From: Plantibacter flavus
GTDB taxonomy: Bacteria; Actinomycetota; Actinomycetes; Actinomycetales; Microbacteriaceae
NCBI RefSeq assembly: GCF_900177615.1
Contig: NZ_FXAP01000005.1
Span: forward strand, 310,001 to 374,000
Length of the DNA stretch: 64,000 nucleotides
Reading direction: 5' to 3'
Shown here: piece by piece, positions 1-8,198 of the stretch
How the letters are laid out: each line of letters opens with the position of its first letter
How positions within the stretch are numbered: the stretch's first letter is position 1
Made by a program: the position numbers and the translations under genes
The notes under the pieces: model-generated
Seen by the model: the letters and a program-made list of their open reading frames with translations, nothing else
Told to the model about the DNA's origin: nothing
The model's database searches: none

Positions 1-47
1 CGGAGGATGCGACCTTCGCCGACGCGAAGGATCTTCTCAAGTGGTGA
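1..47 (+). CDS. C-terminal end of an unidentified protein (partial)
   Basis: The frame starting at base 3 reads EDATFADAKDLLKW and stops at TGA 45-47. It is followed at once by a good hairpin, as expected for the end of a gene on this strand. Fourteen codons are too few to assign a family. In many actinobacteria secA lies next to hpf, but this tail is on the opposite strand to hpf and cannot be its secA partner. Confidence 0.4.
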   Translation, partial: EDATFADAKDLLKW

Positions 48-83
48 GGCCACGAATTGCTCTCCATTACGTGTTCCTGATCT

Positions 84-109
84 CCGTCCTGGTCGACTGA
101 CCGGGACGG
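84..109 (+). terminator. hairpin after the truncated first gene
   Basis: An 11-bp stem (CCGTCCTGGTC with GACCGGGACGG, one G-T pair) closes a 4-nt GACT loop 36 nt after the stop codon. There is no T-tract, which is common for terminators in high-GC actinobacteria. The position fits transcription termination of the upstream gene. Confidence 0.5.
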
Positions 110-236
110 ACGGGGTGCACCAGAACGGGGCAGTCCTCTGAACATGTTAGCGGGGAGTCCCTTGAGTGGACGCTGTGTATCGAGGGGCGGACGGATGTCG
201 ACGGAGCGCCGAAGCAGCGCGGGACGGACGGCTCGC

Positions 237-263
237 TAGGCTGGCGACAGCCTACGGCGTAGG
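237..263 (+). promoter_or_regulatory. probable padR promoter and autoregulatory operator
   Basis: TAGGCT (237-242) fits the actinobacterial -10 pattern TANNNT. It is also one arm of a perfect inverted repeat, TAGGCT-6 nt-AGCCTA (237-254). The second arm overlaps another repeat, CCTAC-GGC-GTAGG (251-263). The alternating half-sites end about 17 nt before the padR start, where a repressor would block transcription. A separate AACATGTT palindrome lies at 141-148. The operator role is inferred. Confidence 0.45.
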
Positions 264-280
264 TATTTCCTGGAGGTTCG

Positions 281-901
281 ATGTCGGTCAAGCACGGTCT
301 GCTCGCGATCCTCGCGCTCGGTGACGACTACGGGTACCGCCTGCGCGGTGAGTTCGACCGGCGGACGACGCCCGACACACCGCTCAACGTCGGCCAGGCC
401 TATGCGACCCTCGATCGTCTCGAGCGGGACGGGCTCGTCGAGCGCGCCGCCGTGGATGCACAGGGACATGTCTTCTACCGCATCACCGCCGACGGGCGCG
501 ACGTCCTCGAACGCTGGTGGGCGACACCCGTCACGGCGAGCGCTTCGCGGGACGAACTCCCGAACAAGGTCGCCCTCGCGGCGTCGCTCGACGGCGTGGA
601 CGTGTTCGGGGTCATCGCCGTCCAACGCGCGTGGGCGCTCGATCTCGTGCAGCAGCTCGACGCGAATCTGTCGGCGCTCCCCCCGACGCCGCAGGGTGAC
701 ATCGCGTGGATCGGGCTCGAAGCCAGACGGCGACGCTCCCTTGCCGAGCTCGACTGGCTCGAGGCGACCTCGGCCCGCCTGCGCATGCACGACGCCGTCT
801 TCGAGGTCGCCACCGACATGCCACGACGCGGCCGCCCGGCGAACCGGGCGACCGCGTCGGTCGGAGTGCAGGACGCTAGTTCGAGCCGTCCTCGAGGCTG
901 A
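281..901 (+). CDS. PadR family transcriptional regulator
   Basis: This 206-residue protein has a PadR-type winged-helix domain over about residues 1-90: an MSVKHGLLAILA start, a YGYRLRGEF helix, QAYATLDRLERDGLV as the recognition region, and a GHVFYRITADGRDVLERWW wing. The remaining helical C-terminal domain is the dimerisation part of the Vir_act_alpha_C type, so this is the long PadR subfamily. Such proteins usually repress their own gene and an adjacent transporter or detoxification gene in response to small phenolic or toxic ligands. No such partner is visible inside the window. The start is supported by GGAGG at 272-276. The last 26 bp overlap the 3' end of hpf on the other strand. The ligand is unknown. 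Confidence 0.85.
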   Translation: MSVKHGLLAILALGDDYGYRLRGEFDRRTTPDTPLNVGQAYATLDRLERDGLVERAAVDAQGHVFYRITADGRDVLERWWATPVTASASRDELPNKVALAASLDGVDVFGVIAVQRAWALDLVQQLDANLSALPPTPQGDIAWIGLEARRRRSLAELDWLEATSARLRMHDAVFEVATDMPRRGRPANRATASVGVQDASSSRPRG

Positions 902-1520
902 TCACGCCGTAGTCCCAGCCCTTGCGGCGGTACACGACGCTCGCCCGCTCCGACGAGGCGTCGATGAACAGGAAGAAGTCGTGGCCGACGAGTTCCATGC
1001 GGTCGACGGCGTCCTCGACGCTCATCCACTCCGCGGGGAACTCCTTCGTGCGGATGACGACGGGCGAGTACGCCTCCTGCTCCTCGTCCTCGTGGGTCAG
1101 CGTCGCGACGCTGCCGGTCGCGACCTGCTCGAGCAGCTCCGGCGCGGCAGGCGTGATGTCGACGCCGCTGAACCCCTCGCTGCTGGCGGCGTGCAGGGAG
1201 GTGCGGTGCTTGCCACGGTGCTCCTTCTTGCGGTCCTTCGAGCGGCGGACGCGCTCGAGCATCCGCGCGATCGCGAGATCGAAGGCCACGTACTTGTCCG
1301 AGCCGGTCGACTCCGCACGGACCAACGGTCCGGGGCCGACGAGCGTCAGCTCGACGCGGTCCTCGCCCTTGCGCCCGTTGGCGTCGTGATGGCGGGACAC
1401 CTTGATGTCGAGCGACTGCGCCTGCTCGACCAGATGGGCGACCTTCTCCGCCTTCTCGGTCGCGTACTCGCGGAACCGATCGGTGATGCCGAGTCCAAGT
1501 CCGACGATGTTGATATCCAC
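876..1520 (-). CDS. hpf: ribosome hibernation-promoting factor, long form
   Basis: This 214-residue protein has an N-terminal HPF/RaiA beta-alpha domain (DINIVGLGLGITDRFREYATEK, then the VELTL and VAFDLAIARMLERVRRSKD segments). A variable linker follows, and then the C-terminal dimerisation domain (IVRTKEF-like PVVIRTKEFPAEWMSVEDAVDRMELVGHDFFLFID) that defines the long form. Long HPF links two 70S ribosomes into inactive 100S dimers in stationary phase. I chose the GTG at 1520 because GAGGAGG lies 6 nt before it. The ATG at 1535 lacks a ribosome binding site. The comF-hpf order matches the conserved actinobacterial block, but secA is not the next gene here. Confidence 0.93.
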   Translation of the reverse strand: MDINIVGLGLGITDRFREYATEKAEKVAHLVEQAQSLDIKVSRHHDANGRKGEDRVELTLVGPGPLVRAESTGSDKYVAFDLAIARMLERVRRSKDRKKEHRGKHRTSLHAASSEGFSGVDITPAAPELLEQVATGSVATLTHEDEEQEAYSPVVIRTKEFPAEWMSVEDAVDRMELVGHDFFLFIDASSERASVVYRRKGWDYGVISLEDGSN

Positions 1521-1581
1521 GTTCGACCTCCTCATCCGGCTGACCACCCGGTCCCGGGCGGTCCTTTCACGCCGTTCTGCA

Positions 1582-1610
1582 ACCGTAGTGCCCGAGCCTG
1601 CGGAAGTCAT
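1582..1610 (-). promoter_or_regulatory. candidate hpf promoter
   Basis: On the minus strand, ATGACT (-35-like, 1610-1605) is followed after 17 nt by TACGGT (-10, 1587-1582). This places the transcript start about 55 nt before the GTG of hpf. It suggests hpf can be expressed separately from comF, in line with a stationary-phase role. The assignment is by eye. Confidence 0.4.
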
Positions 1611-1661
1611 CAGCGGTGTTCAGGGAACGTTCATCTACCGGCCTCGTGACCCGTCGTCGGT

Positions 1662-2366
1662 TCACGGTCCGACCCTGGCGAGGGCCACGACACCGATCAC
1701 GAGGCCACCGCCGTCGTGCATCGCCCGGACGGCTTCCCCGACGGTGGCCCCTGTCGTGACGACGTCCTCCACGAGGAGGAAACGGCGCCCGCCGAGCCGC
1801 CGTGGCGCGACCAGTGCCCCCGCGAGGTTCTCCAGACGCTCGGCCCGGCCGAAGTCCCGCTGGTCGGCTGGCTGCCGTGCCCATCGCAGCGGGCGCGACG
1901 GTCTGGCGCCGAGTCGGCGCACGAGCTGCTCCACCGGGTGGAAGCCCCGATCGCGGGCGGCGCGTCGCCTGGCCGGGATCGTCGTGATCTCCGGCGAGAC
2001 GCCGCCCATCGCCCGGCTCGCCTCGAGGAGGGCGAGCCGGAACGCCGGTTCGAGCGCGGCGGCCAGCGGTCGGACGAGGCCTGTCCGGGCATCCACCTTG
2101 TAGGCGAGGAGGACGGCGCCGACGAACTCGTCGTAGCGACGGGCGGCGAGACCGGGGGTACCGTCCGCATCGCTCCACCGCACGAGGTGGGCGTCGTCGT
2201 CGAAGGCCGCCGGCCGGACCAGACGCCCGTGGCAGTCGTCGCACAGCCCACGGTCCGGCGCACCGCATCCGGCGCATGTCGCCGGGACGAGCAGGGCCCA
2301 CGCGTCCAGGCAGGCCTCGCGGGCATGAGCGAGGGGTGTGCTTCGACTCGACGAGGATCGCATCAT
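1662..2366 (-). CDS. comF: ComF family phosphoribosyltransferase-like protein
   Basis: The protein has 234 residues. A four-cysteine zinc-binding motif (CAGCG ... CDDCHG) lies near residues 31-45, and a type I phosphoribosyltransferase fold follows. It ends with the PRPP-binding signature FLLVEDVVTTGATVGEA near residues 195-211, and a typical [18 protein letters not shown] segment lies before it. ComF proteins are linked to DNA uptake and recombination, but their exact reaction is not settled. The gene lies between lpqB and hpf, which is its usual place in Actinomycetota. No clear ribosome binding site precedes the ATG at 2366, so the start is uncertain. Confidence 0.9.
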   Translation of the reverse strand: MMRSSSSRSTPLAHAREACLDAWALLVPATCAGCGAPDRGLCDDCHGRLVRPAAFDDDAHLVRWSDADGTPGLAARRYDEFVGAVLLAYKVDARTGLVRPLAAALEPAFRLALLEASRAMGGVSPEITTIPARRRAARDRGFHPVEQLVRRLGARPSRPLRWARQPADQRDFGRAERLENLAGALVAPRRLGGRRFLLVEDVVTTGATVGEAVRAMHDGGGLVIGVVALARVGP

Positions 2367-2457
2367 CCGATGGTCGCGCCCACGCAGCGCGTCCGGTGGT
2401 GCATCGCCCGGGCCTGAGACGGCTCCGAGGTCCGGACGCCCTGTGGAGCGCGCTCAC

Positions 2458-4197
2458 TCAGTCGGGCGACCCCAGCTGGGTCGCGATGAACCGGACGTCG
2501 CTGCCCGCCTCCTGCCAGCTCGACCCGCGTGGCAGCAACAGCCGGCCGTCACTCGTGAGGGCACGCAGTTGCGTCGGCCCGTTGCCCCCGACCAGGTTCG
2601 TGACGTCCGCCAGCTTCGGCACGGGTGCGGAGCGGCCGCCGATCTGCTGCGTGACGATCGTCGTCGCGTCAGCGCCGCCCAGCAGGACGGCGACGGTGAT
2701 GTCGTCGACCCAGGTGACGGCCGTCGCCCCCGTGGACATCACCCGGAGCTCCACGGGATCGCCGAGTCGCAACGGCGCGTTCCGGTCACCACGGATGATC
2801 GCGGCAGCCACGAGCCGCGACTGCGTCCCGTCCCGGAGCAGCGCGACGAGGCGTGTACCCTCCCGCGACACCTGGATGGAATCGATCGTGGACGCGCCGG
2901 TCCAGCTCGTCGCGACCTGCACCGTGCCACCCGCGGCGTCGTGCGCGAGCAATGCGGACGGCGCCGCCGCCGGCACGGTCCAGGTGAAGCCGAACGGGTC
3001 CATCGTCGGCGGGAGGAGCCCCTGGCGGTTGTCGACGAGGCGGATGTCGCCGTCGGCCTGGATCACCGTGACACCGGCGGCGGAACGGACCGCTGCCTGA
3101 TCATGGTCGGCGGACAGCACGGCCGCGTCGGCCCCGGCCGCCACGACAGCCGTCGAGATCCCCGGCACGGCCTCGAGCCGGTTCCCCGAGGCGAAGCCGA
3201 ACTCGTCCCCGCGCTGGACGAGCGCCCGGGGGTCGACCCGCGGCGCGGCGAGCGACAGCGGCGAGACCGTCTGCGTCGAGTTGCCGACGACGGTGATCGC
3301 GACGTTCGAGACGGCGGCGACCCCACCGACGCTGCCCGACAGCTGCACGAGACTGCTGCTCAGCTGGAGCTGCATCCGCTGGAGGGTGACCGCGTCCGCC
3401 TGCAGAGCCGGTTTGGTCAGGTCCACACGCGCGGTCCCGGCCTCGACCGGAACGGCGTCGCTCGTGAGCGAGGTCCCCTCGGGGAACGCCGTCGCCACCG
3501 CGCCCTTCAACCACTCCGCCGGTCCGTCGAGCAACGCCCCGACGATCCTCGTCGCGGTCGACGCCCGCGAGGGGAACCAGCGCTGGTCGGGCACGAGGCG
3601 GGTGAAACTCGGGTCGAAGTAGCTCAGGGAGTAGGCCGCGAAGACGTCGGCGAACGTCGAGGACTCGAGCACGATGCCCGGCGGAGCGGCCGCGATCCGC
3701 CACTCCCCCCGCACCTGCTCGAAGGAGTAGGTCCAGCTCAGCGGCGACGAGTTCCCCGATTCGCGGTACTCACCCCGGTCGTCGACCGCCGCGACGGGAC
3801 TGACGGTGAGTTGCACCGTGTCGGCGACCGGGGCGAACGTGCGGCCGCCCTGGTCGATGGTCACTCCGGCGTCGGGATCCCAGTCGGACCGGAGCGCCGG
3901 TGCGAGGAACTCCCGCGCGATCTCGTAGTTGTTCTGCGGGCTCGCGGCGGCATCGATGAAGCCCCGGAGGATCTGCTCCGGCGTCGCCCCCTCGGCGGGG
4001 CCCGGCGCGATGAAGTTGACGTCGACGTCACCGCCGTCCCCCTCGACCGTGCCGCCGTCCTGCACGGAACCGCCCCGCGGGATGCCCACGCAGGCGCTGA
4101 GCACCGCCACGAGGAGCATCGGCAGTGCCGCCGCAGCGATCCGACGTACTGCGGACCATCGTCTCGGCGATCGTGCGGGTGCAGGAACGTCAACCAC
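2458..4197 (-). CDS. lpqB: lipoprotein LpqB, MtrB-associated
   Basis: This 579-residue lipoprotein has a positively charged, hydrophobic signal peptide and the lipobox VLSAC with the modified Cys at about residue 36. GerMN-like and beta-propeller-like regions follow. LpqB is known to interact with the extracellular domain of the kinase MtrB and modulate MtrA activation, cell division and wall metabolism. The start is the GTG at 4197: AAGGAGG lies 6 nt upstream, and this start overlaps the mtrB stop by 8 nt, which suggests translational coupling. A GTG at 4203 would touch the ribosome binding site. The order mtrA-mtrB-lpqB is the standard one. Confidence 0.94.
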   Translation of the reverse strand: MVDVPAPARSPRRWSAVRRIAAAALPMLLVAVLSACVGIPRGGSVQDGGTVEGDGGDVDVNFIAPGPAEGATPEQILRGFIDAAASPQNNYEIAREFLAPALRSDWDPDAGVTIDQGGRTFAPVADTVQLTVSPVAAVDDRGEYRESGNSSPLSWTYSFEQVRGEWRIAAAPPGIVLESSTFADVFAAYSLSYFDPSFTRLVPDQRWFPSRASTATRIVGALLDGPAEWLKGAVATAFPEGTSLTSDAVPVEAGTARVDLTKPALQADAVTLQRMQLQLSSSLVQLSGSVGGVAAVSNVAITVVGNSTQTVSPLSLAAPRVDPRALVQRGDEFGFASGNRLEAVPGISTAVVAAGADAAVLSADHDQAAVRSAAGVTVIQADGDIRLVDNRQGLLPPTMDPFGFTWTVPAAAPSALLAHDAAGGTVQVATSWTGASTIDSIQVSREGTRLVALLRDGTQSRLVAAAIIRGDRNAPLRLGDPVELRVMSTGATAVTWVDDITVAVLLGGADATTIVTQQIGGRSAPVPKLADVTNLVGGNGPTQLRALTSDGRLLLPRGSSWQEAGSDVRFIATQLGSPD

Positions 4198-5881
4198 GAG
4201 CACCCTCCTTGTCGTCGTCGGCCGATCGTACGGTCGGGAGTGAGCGGGTCGTCGGCGTGGTGAGCTCGTCGACGATGGACTCGATCGCATCGTCGGGCGG
4301 CAGGCTGATGGGCGAGCGGACGATCTCCGTCCCGGGTTCGCGTGGGATGGTGAGGCGGAAGGACGAGCCGGCGGCGGGCTCCGACCACACCTCCAGCCAC
4401 CCCTCGTGCAGGACCGCGTCCTCGAGGGAGATCGCGAGTCCGAGCCCGGTGCCGCCGATGGTGCGCTTGCGGGACGGGTCTGCGCGCCAGAAGCGGTCGA
4501 ACACGCGCTCGGTCGCCTCACCCGTCATCCCCTGGCCGTAGTCGCGCACCGCGATCGCGACCGAGGACTCGTTGCTGTCCACCGACACCACGATCGGTTT
4601 GCCCTCGCCGTGCTCGATGGCGTTGCCGACGAGGTTGCGCACGATCCGCCGGATGCGCCGCGGGTCCATCGGAACCGCCGAGTAGCCACCCGGTGCGACG
4701 ATCCGGAGGTCCGAGCCGGTCGGCTCGGCGAGTGGGCGGAGCTCCTCCACGACCTCCTCGGCGAGATGGACGAGACTCGTCGGTTCCAGTTCGAGTTCGA
4801 TGCTGCCTGCGTCGTAGCGGCTGATCTCCAGCAGATCGGCCAGCAGGACCTCGAACCGCCCGACCTGATCGTGGAGGAGCTCGGCCGTCCGCTCGGTGGC
4901 CGGTGGGAAGGAGTCGCGCTGGTCGTAGAGCACGTCGCCGGCCAGGCGGATGGTCGTCAGGGGCGTGCGCAGCTCGTGCGAGACGTCCGAGACGAAGCGC
5001 TGCTGCACGAGCGAGAGCTCCGCGAGTTCCTTGATCTGCTTCTGCATGCTGGCGGCCATCCCGTTGAAGGAGCGGGCGAGGATGGCGAGCTCGTCCTCGC
5101 CTTTCTCGGGCATCCGCACGTCCAGGTCGCCGCCGGCGAGACGTTGACTCGTCTCGGCGGCGAACCGGATCGGTGTCGCGACGAAGCGGACGATGAACCA
5201 CGCGGCACCACCGACGAGGATCATGAGGCCGACGCCCGCGACGAAGAGGGTCCGTTGGACGAAGCCGAGCGTCTGCTCCGACTCGCTCAGGTCGTAGCCG
5301 AGGTAGATCTCGTAGGAGCCGGCGGTCGGCATCGAGACCTCCGAGCCCACGACGATGCCGGCCGTCGACGAGCCGTCGGCCTCGGTGAGGGTGACCGACT
5401 GCCACTGGAGCGTGTCCGGGTCGGCCCGGACCGCCGCGGTCAGCGCGTCGGAGATGACGCCGCCGCCGAGCCCTGGGGACTCGAAGCCCGGCGGCGTGAC
5501 CTGACTGAAGTCCTGGCCCGGAGCTCGGTAGGCGGCGATGAGGCTGCTGCCGGAGGTCGTCTGGAGATCGGTCCGGACGGTCCCCATGAGCTGCTGGAGG
5601 GCGACGCGCTCGCTAGCGTCGGAGGCGTCGAGGATGCTCTGCGCGGACGCGATGGCACGACCGGAGCCGCCGAGCGCCTGCTGCAGTCGGGATTGGAAGA
5701 GGTCGTTGCCGATGCTGAACGAGAGGTAGGCACCGGTCAGGAGGATGGCGAGTCCCGAGAGGCCGACCGTGATGGCGACCGTCCGGAACTGCAGCGAGCG
5801 CCGCCACTGCGAGCGCACCTGCTGCGGCCACCTCCGCCACAGCCGCCAGTCGGCCGCCCAGCCGGCGAGTCGGGAGGCCAT
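4190..5881 (-). CDS. mtrB: sensor histidine kinase MtrB
   Basis: The protein has 563 residues. A first membrane helix lies at about 34-56, an extracellular sensor region at about 57-208, and a second helix at 210-235. A HAMP domain follows (to about 285), then the dimerisation/phosphoacceptor domain with SHELRTPLTTIR (His at 302), then an HATPase_c domain with RNLVGNAIEHGEG, DYGQGMTGE and TGLGLAIS nucleotide-binding boxes. MtrB phosphorylates MtrA and links cell-wall state and osmotic stress to wall hydrolases and division genes. The stop codon lies 6 nt before mtrB from mtrA, so the two are co-transcribed, and the gene overlaps lpqB. Confidence 0.95.
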   Translation of the reverse strand: MASRLAGWAADWRLWRRWPQQVRSQWRRSLQFRTVAITVGLSGLAILLTGAYLSFSIGNDLFQSRLQQALGGSGRAIASAQSILDASDASERVALQQLMGTVRTDLQTTSGSSLIAAYRAPGQDFSQVTPPGFESPGLGGGVISDALTAAVRADPDTLQWQSVTLTEADGSSTAGIVVGSEVSMPTAGSYEIYLGYDLSESEQTLGFVQRTLFVAGVGLMILVGGAAWFIVRFVATPIRFAAETSQRLAGGDLDVRMPEKGEDELAILARSFNGMAASMQKQIKELAELSLVQQRFVSDVSHELRTPLTTIRLAGDVLYDQRDSFPPATERTAELLHDQVGRFEVLLADLLEISRYDAGSIELELEPTSLVHLAEEVVEELRPLAEPTGSDLRIVAPGGYSAVPMDPRRIRRIVRNLVGNAIEHGEGKPIVVSVDSNESSVAIAVRDYGQGMTGEATERVFDRFWRADPSRKRTIGGTGLGLAISLEDAVLHEGWLEVWSEPAAGSSFRLTIPREPGTEIVRSPISLPPDDAIESIVDELTTPTTRSLPTVRSADDDKEGARG

Positions 5882-5887
5882 GTCGGA

Positions 5888-6571
5888 TCAGCCGGTGACC
5901 GCGCCGGCGCGGTATCCGACGCCACGCACCGTCATGACGATCTTCGGGTTGTCGGGGTCTTCCTCGACCTTGGCGCGGAGCCGCTGCACGTGCACGTTCA
6001 CGAGTCGGGTGTCGGCCTTGTAGTGGTATCCCCAGACCTGTTCGAGCAGCATCTCGCGGGTGAAGACCTGCTGCGGTTTGCTCGCCAGTGCGAGCAGGAG
6101 GTCGAACTCCAGCGGCGTGAGCCCGATGACCCCGTCGGCGCGACGGACCTCGTGGCCGGCGACGTCCACCGTGAGGTCGCCGATGCGGAGGGTCTCCGCG
6201 AGGTCAGCGGCCGGTGCGCGCAGCCGCGTGCGGATCCGGGCGACGAGCTCCTTCGGGTTGAACGGCTTCACCATGTAATCGTCGGCACCGGACTCGAGCC
6301 CCTTCACCACGTCCGCGGTGTCGGACTTCGCGGTCAGCATGATGACCGGGACGCCGGACTCCTGACGGATCAGGCGGCACACCTCGATCCCGTCGATCCC
6401 CGGGAGCATGAGGTCGAGGAGGACGAGGTCGGGTTTGGTGTCGCGGAACGCCTGGAGCGCGCCGCCGCCGTCCGCGCAGAACGACGGCTCGAAGCCCTCG
6501 GTGCGCAGCACGATGCCGATCATCTCGGCGAGTGCGGTGTCGTCGTCGACGACGAGAATGCGTGCGTTCAT
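5888..6571 (-). CDS. mtrA: response regulator MtrA
   Basis: This 227-residue OmpR/PhoB-type regulator has a receiver domain with the acidic DDD pocket at residues 9-11, phospho-acceptor Asp53 in LVLLDLMLPG, Thr80 and Lys102. The winged-helix effector domain (residues about 135-225) contains GLTPLEFDLLLAL and the recognition helix region TRLVNVHVQRLRAKVE. MtrA is an essential or nearly essential actinobacterial regulator of cell-wall hydrolases, dnaA and osmoprotection. The ATG at 6571 begins the conserved MNARILVVDDD; longer frames upstream look non-coding. It heads the mtrA-mtrB-lpqB operon. A TACGCT hexamer at 6640-6635 is a candidate -10 element. Confidence 0.96.
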   Translation of the reverse strand: MNARILVVDDDTALAEMIGIVLRTEGFEPSFCADGGGALQAFRDTKPDLVLLDLMLPGIDGIEVCRLIRQESGVPVIMLTAKSDTADVVKGLESGADDYMVKPFNPKELVARIRTRLRAPAADLAETLRIGDLTVDVAGHEVRRADGVIGLTPLEFDLLLALASKPQQVFTREMLLEQVWGYHYKADTRLVNVHVQRLRAKVEEDPDNPKIVMTVRGVGYRAGAVTG

Positions 6572-6734
6572 AGCTCCGTCTCGGGTGTGACCGGCCGGCC
6601 GCGCTGCCTGACCGGTGTCCTTACGTCTCGCCTCAGCGTAGTCGAAGTGTCCAGGAGAACCGCCGAAGCGCCGGTCGCGGGCAGGCTCGGTGTGACAACA
6701 TGGAGGGGTTCGAGACGGCGAGGGGGTGTTGCTG

Positions 6735-8198
6735 ATGGACACGGAACAGCGAGCCGGGGGCGAGATGGGCGATCAGGATCCGAACCCGTGGGCGACGCCG
6801 CAGGGGCCACAACAGCCGGTGGCGGCGGAGCAGGCGACACCGCAGCCGCCCCCACCGCAGCAGGGGTATCCACAGCAGCCCGGCTATCCGCCGCTGCCGC
6901 CGCAGGGGGCCCCACCGCAACCCGGGTATCCGCAGCAGCAGGGATACCCACAGCAACCCGGGTTTCCGGCGCAGTCGGCGTACCCACAGCCGGGATACGG
7001 CCAGCAGCCGTATCCGCAGCAGGTCCCGCCCCAGTACACCCAGCCGTACCCTCAGGCTCAGCAGCCCGGGTACGGGACCTTTCCCTCGGCTCCGACCGCC
7101 GCCTACGACGCGAACCCGTACGCGACCGGTGCGCCGTGGGCCCCCGGTCCCCAGCAGGGATGGGCCCCACCGCCGAAGCCTGGGCTCATCCCGCTTCGGC
7201 CGCTGTCCTTCAGCGACCTGTTCGGCGCCCCGTTCCTCGTGCTGCGACGCAACCCGAAGGCGACGTTCGGGAGCGCCCTGCTGCTGCAGGGTCTCACCGC
7301 CGTCCTCTCCCTCGTCATCGTCGGCGTCGTCACCTGGCTCTCGTTGAGCCGGCTGTCGCAGGCGGCGCCCGGCGAGGAGGACGCCATCAGCGCCGGGGCG
7401 ATCACGGCCATCATCCTGTCCTTCCTCATCCCGGTGGCGGTCTCGATCGCGGGCAGCGCGATCCTGCAGGGCATCATCGCGCAAGAGGTCGCTCGCGGCA
7501 CCCTCGGCGAGAAGTTGCCGCTCGGCGTGCTCTGGCGGCGCACCAAGGCGCGGTTCGTGCCACTCATCGGCTACACCTTCCTCCTGATCGGTGTCGTGAC
7601 GGTGTTCATCGCCGTCGCGGTGGGCCTCGGATTCGTGCTGACCGGTCTCGGCGGGACCGCGGGCGTGGCCCTGACGGTGGTCATGGGCATCGGCGCGCTG
7701 CTCGTCCTGATAGCCGCTTCCGTGTGGCTCGGGACGAAGTTCTCCCTCACACCGAGCATCATCGTCCTCGAGAACGGCAAGGTCTTCCCCTCGCTCGCCC
7801 GCTCCTGGCGCCTGACCGACGGCTATTTCTGGCGGACCTTCGGCGTCCAGTTCCTCGTCTCCTCGGTCGTCAGCGTCGCGTCGCAGGTCGTCGCGACCCC
7901 GATCAGCCTGCTCGCGAGTCTCGTCCCCGTGCTGTTCGTCGGGGTGGACTCGGAGGCGACCATGATCGTCGCCACCATCGCCGCGCAGGGCCTGTCCCTG
8001 CTCGTCTCCGTCATCATCGGTGCGATCACGGTCGTCGTCATCAGTGCCACGTCGGCGGTCATCTATGTGGACCTGCGGATGCGCAAGGAGGGGCTCGACC
8101 TGGACCTCGCGCGGTTCGTCGAGGCGCGCGCCGGCGGTCGCGAGACGGTCGACAACCCCTTCGACGTCGCCGCCGCCGGAGGCAAAGCGACCCGATGA
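6735..8198 (+). CDS. proline-rich membrane protein with glycerophosphodiester phosphodiesterase membrane-domain similarity
   Basis: This protein of about 487 residues starts with a low-complexity tail of about 145 residues, rich in Pro, Gln, Gly and Tyr and built on PGYPQQ-like repeats. A polytopic membrane region with around six to eight hydrophobic helices follows, including PLSFSDLFGAPFLVLRRNPKATF and a GTKFSLTPSIIVLENGKVFPSLARSWRL segment. The membrane part resembles the N-terminal domain of membrane glycerophosphodiester phosphodiesterases, but no catalytic phosphodiesterase domain is present. It leads the MoxR-DUF58 operon and overlaps the next gene by ATGA. The ATG at 6735 is preferred because a GAGGGGG stretch ends 8 nt upstream; a GTG lies at 6726. 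The function is unknown. Confidence 0.8.
   Translation: MDTEQRAGGEMGDQDPNPWATPQGPQQPVAAEQATPQPPPPQQGYPQQPGYPPLPPQGAPPQPGYPQQQGYPQQPGFPAQSAYPQPGYGQQPYPQQVPPQYTQPYPQAQQPGYGTFPSAPTAAYDANPYATGAPWAPGPQQGWAPPPKPGLIPLRPLSFSDLFGAPFLVLRRNPKATFGSALLLQGLTAVLSLVIVGVVTWLSLSRLSQAAPGEEDAISAGAITAIILSFLIPVAVSIAGSAILQGIIAQEVARGTLGEKLPLGVLWRRTKARFVPLIGYTFLLIGVVTVFIAVAVGLGFVLTGLGGTAGVALTVVMGIGALLVLIAASVWLGTKFSLTPSIIVLENGKVFPSLARSWRLTDGYFWRTFGVQFLVSSVVSVASQVVATPISLLASLVPVLFVGVDSEATMIVATIAAQGLSLLVSVIIGAITVVVISATSAVIYVDLRMRKEGLDLDLARFVEARAGGRETVDNPFDVAAAGGKATR

Noticed and set aside
1521-1610. Upstream ATG starts for hpf at 1535 or 1610
   Set aside because: Neither has a ribosome binding site and the extra residues are not like the family; the GTG at 1520 has GAGGAGG at good distance.
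6840-7080. Repetitive DNA that might be a CRISPR or tandem array
   Set aside because: The repetition follows the codons of the PGYPQQ protein repeats in frame, with irregular unit length and no spacers.
4406-8194. Very long plus-strand open frame running through mtrB and mtrA into the DUF4129 gene
   Set aside because: Its first part lies antisense to mtrB and mtrA and has Arg/Asp/Glu-rich composition with no domain; only the segment from 8195 is a gene.
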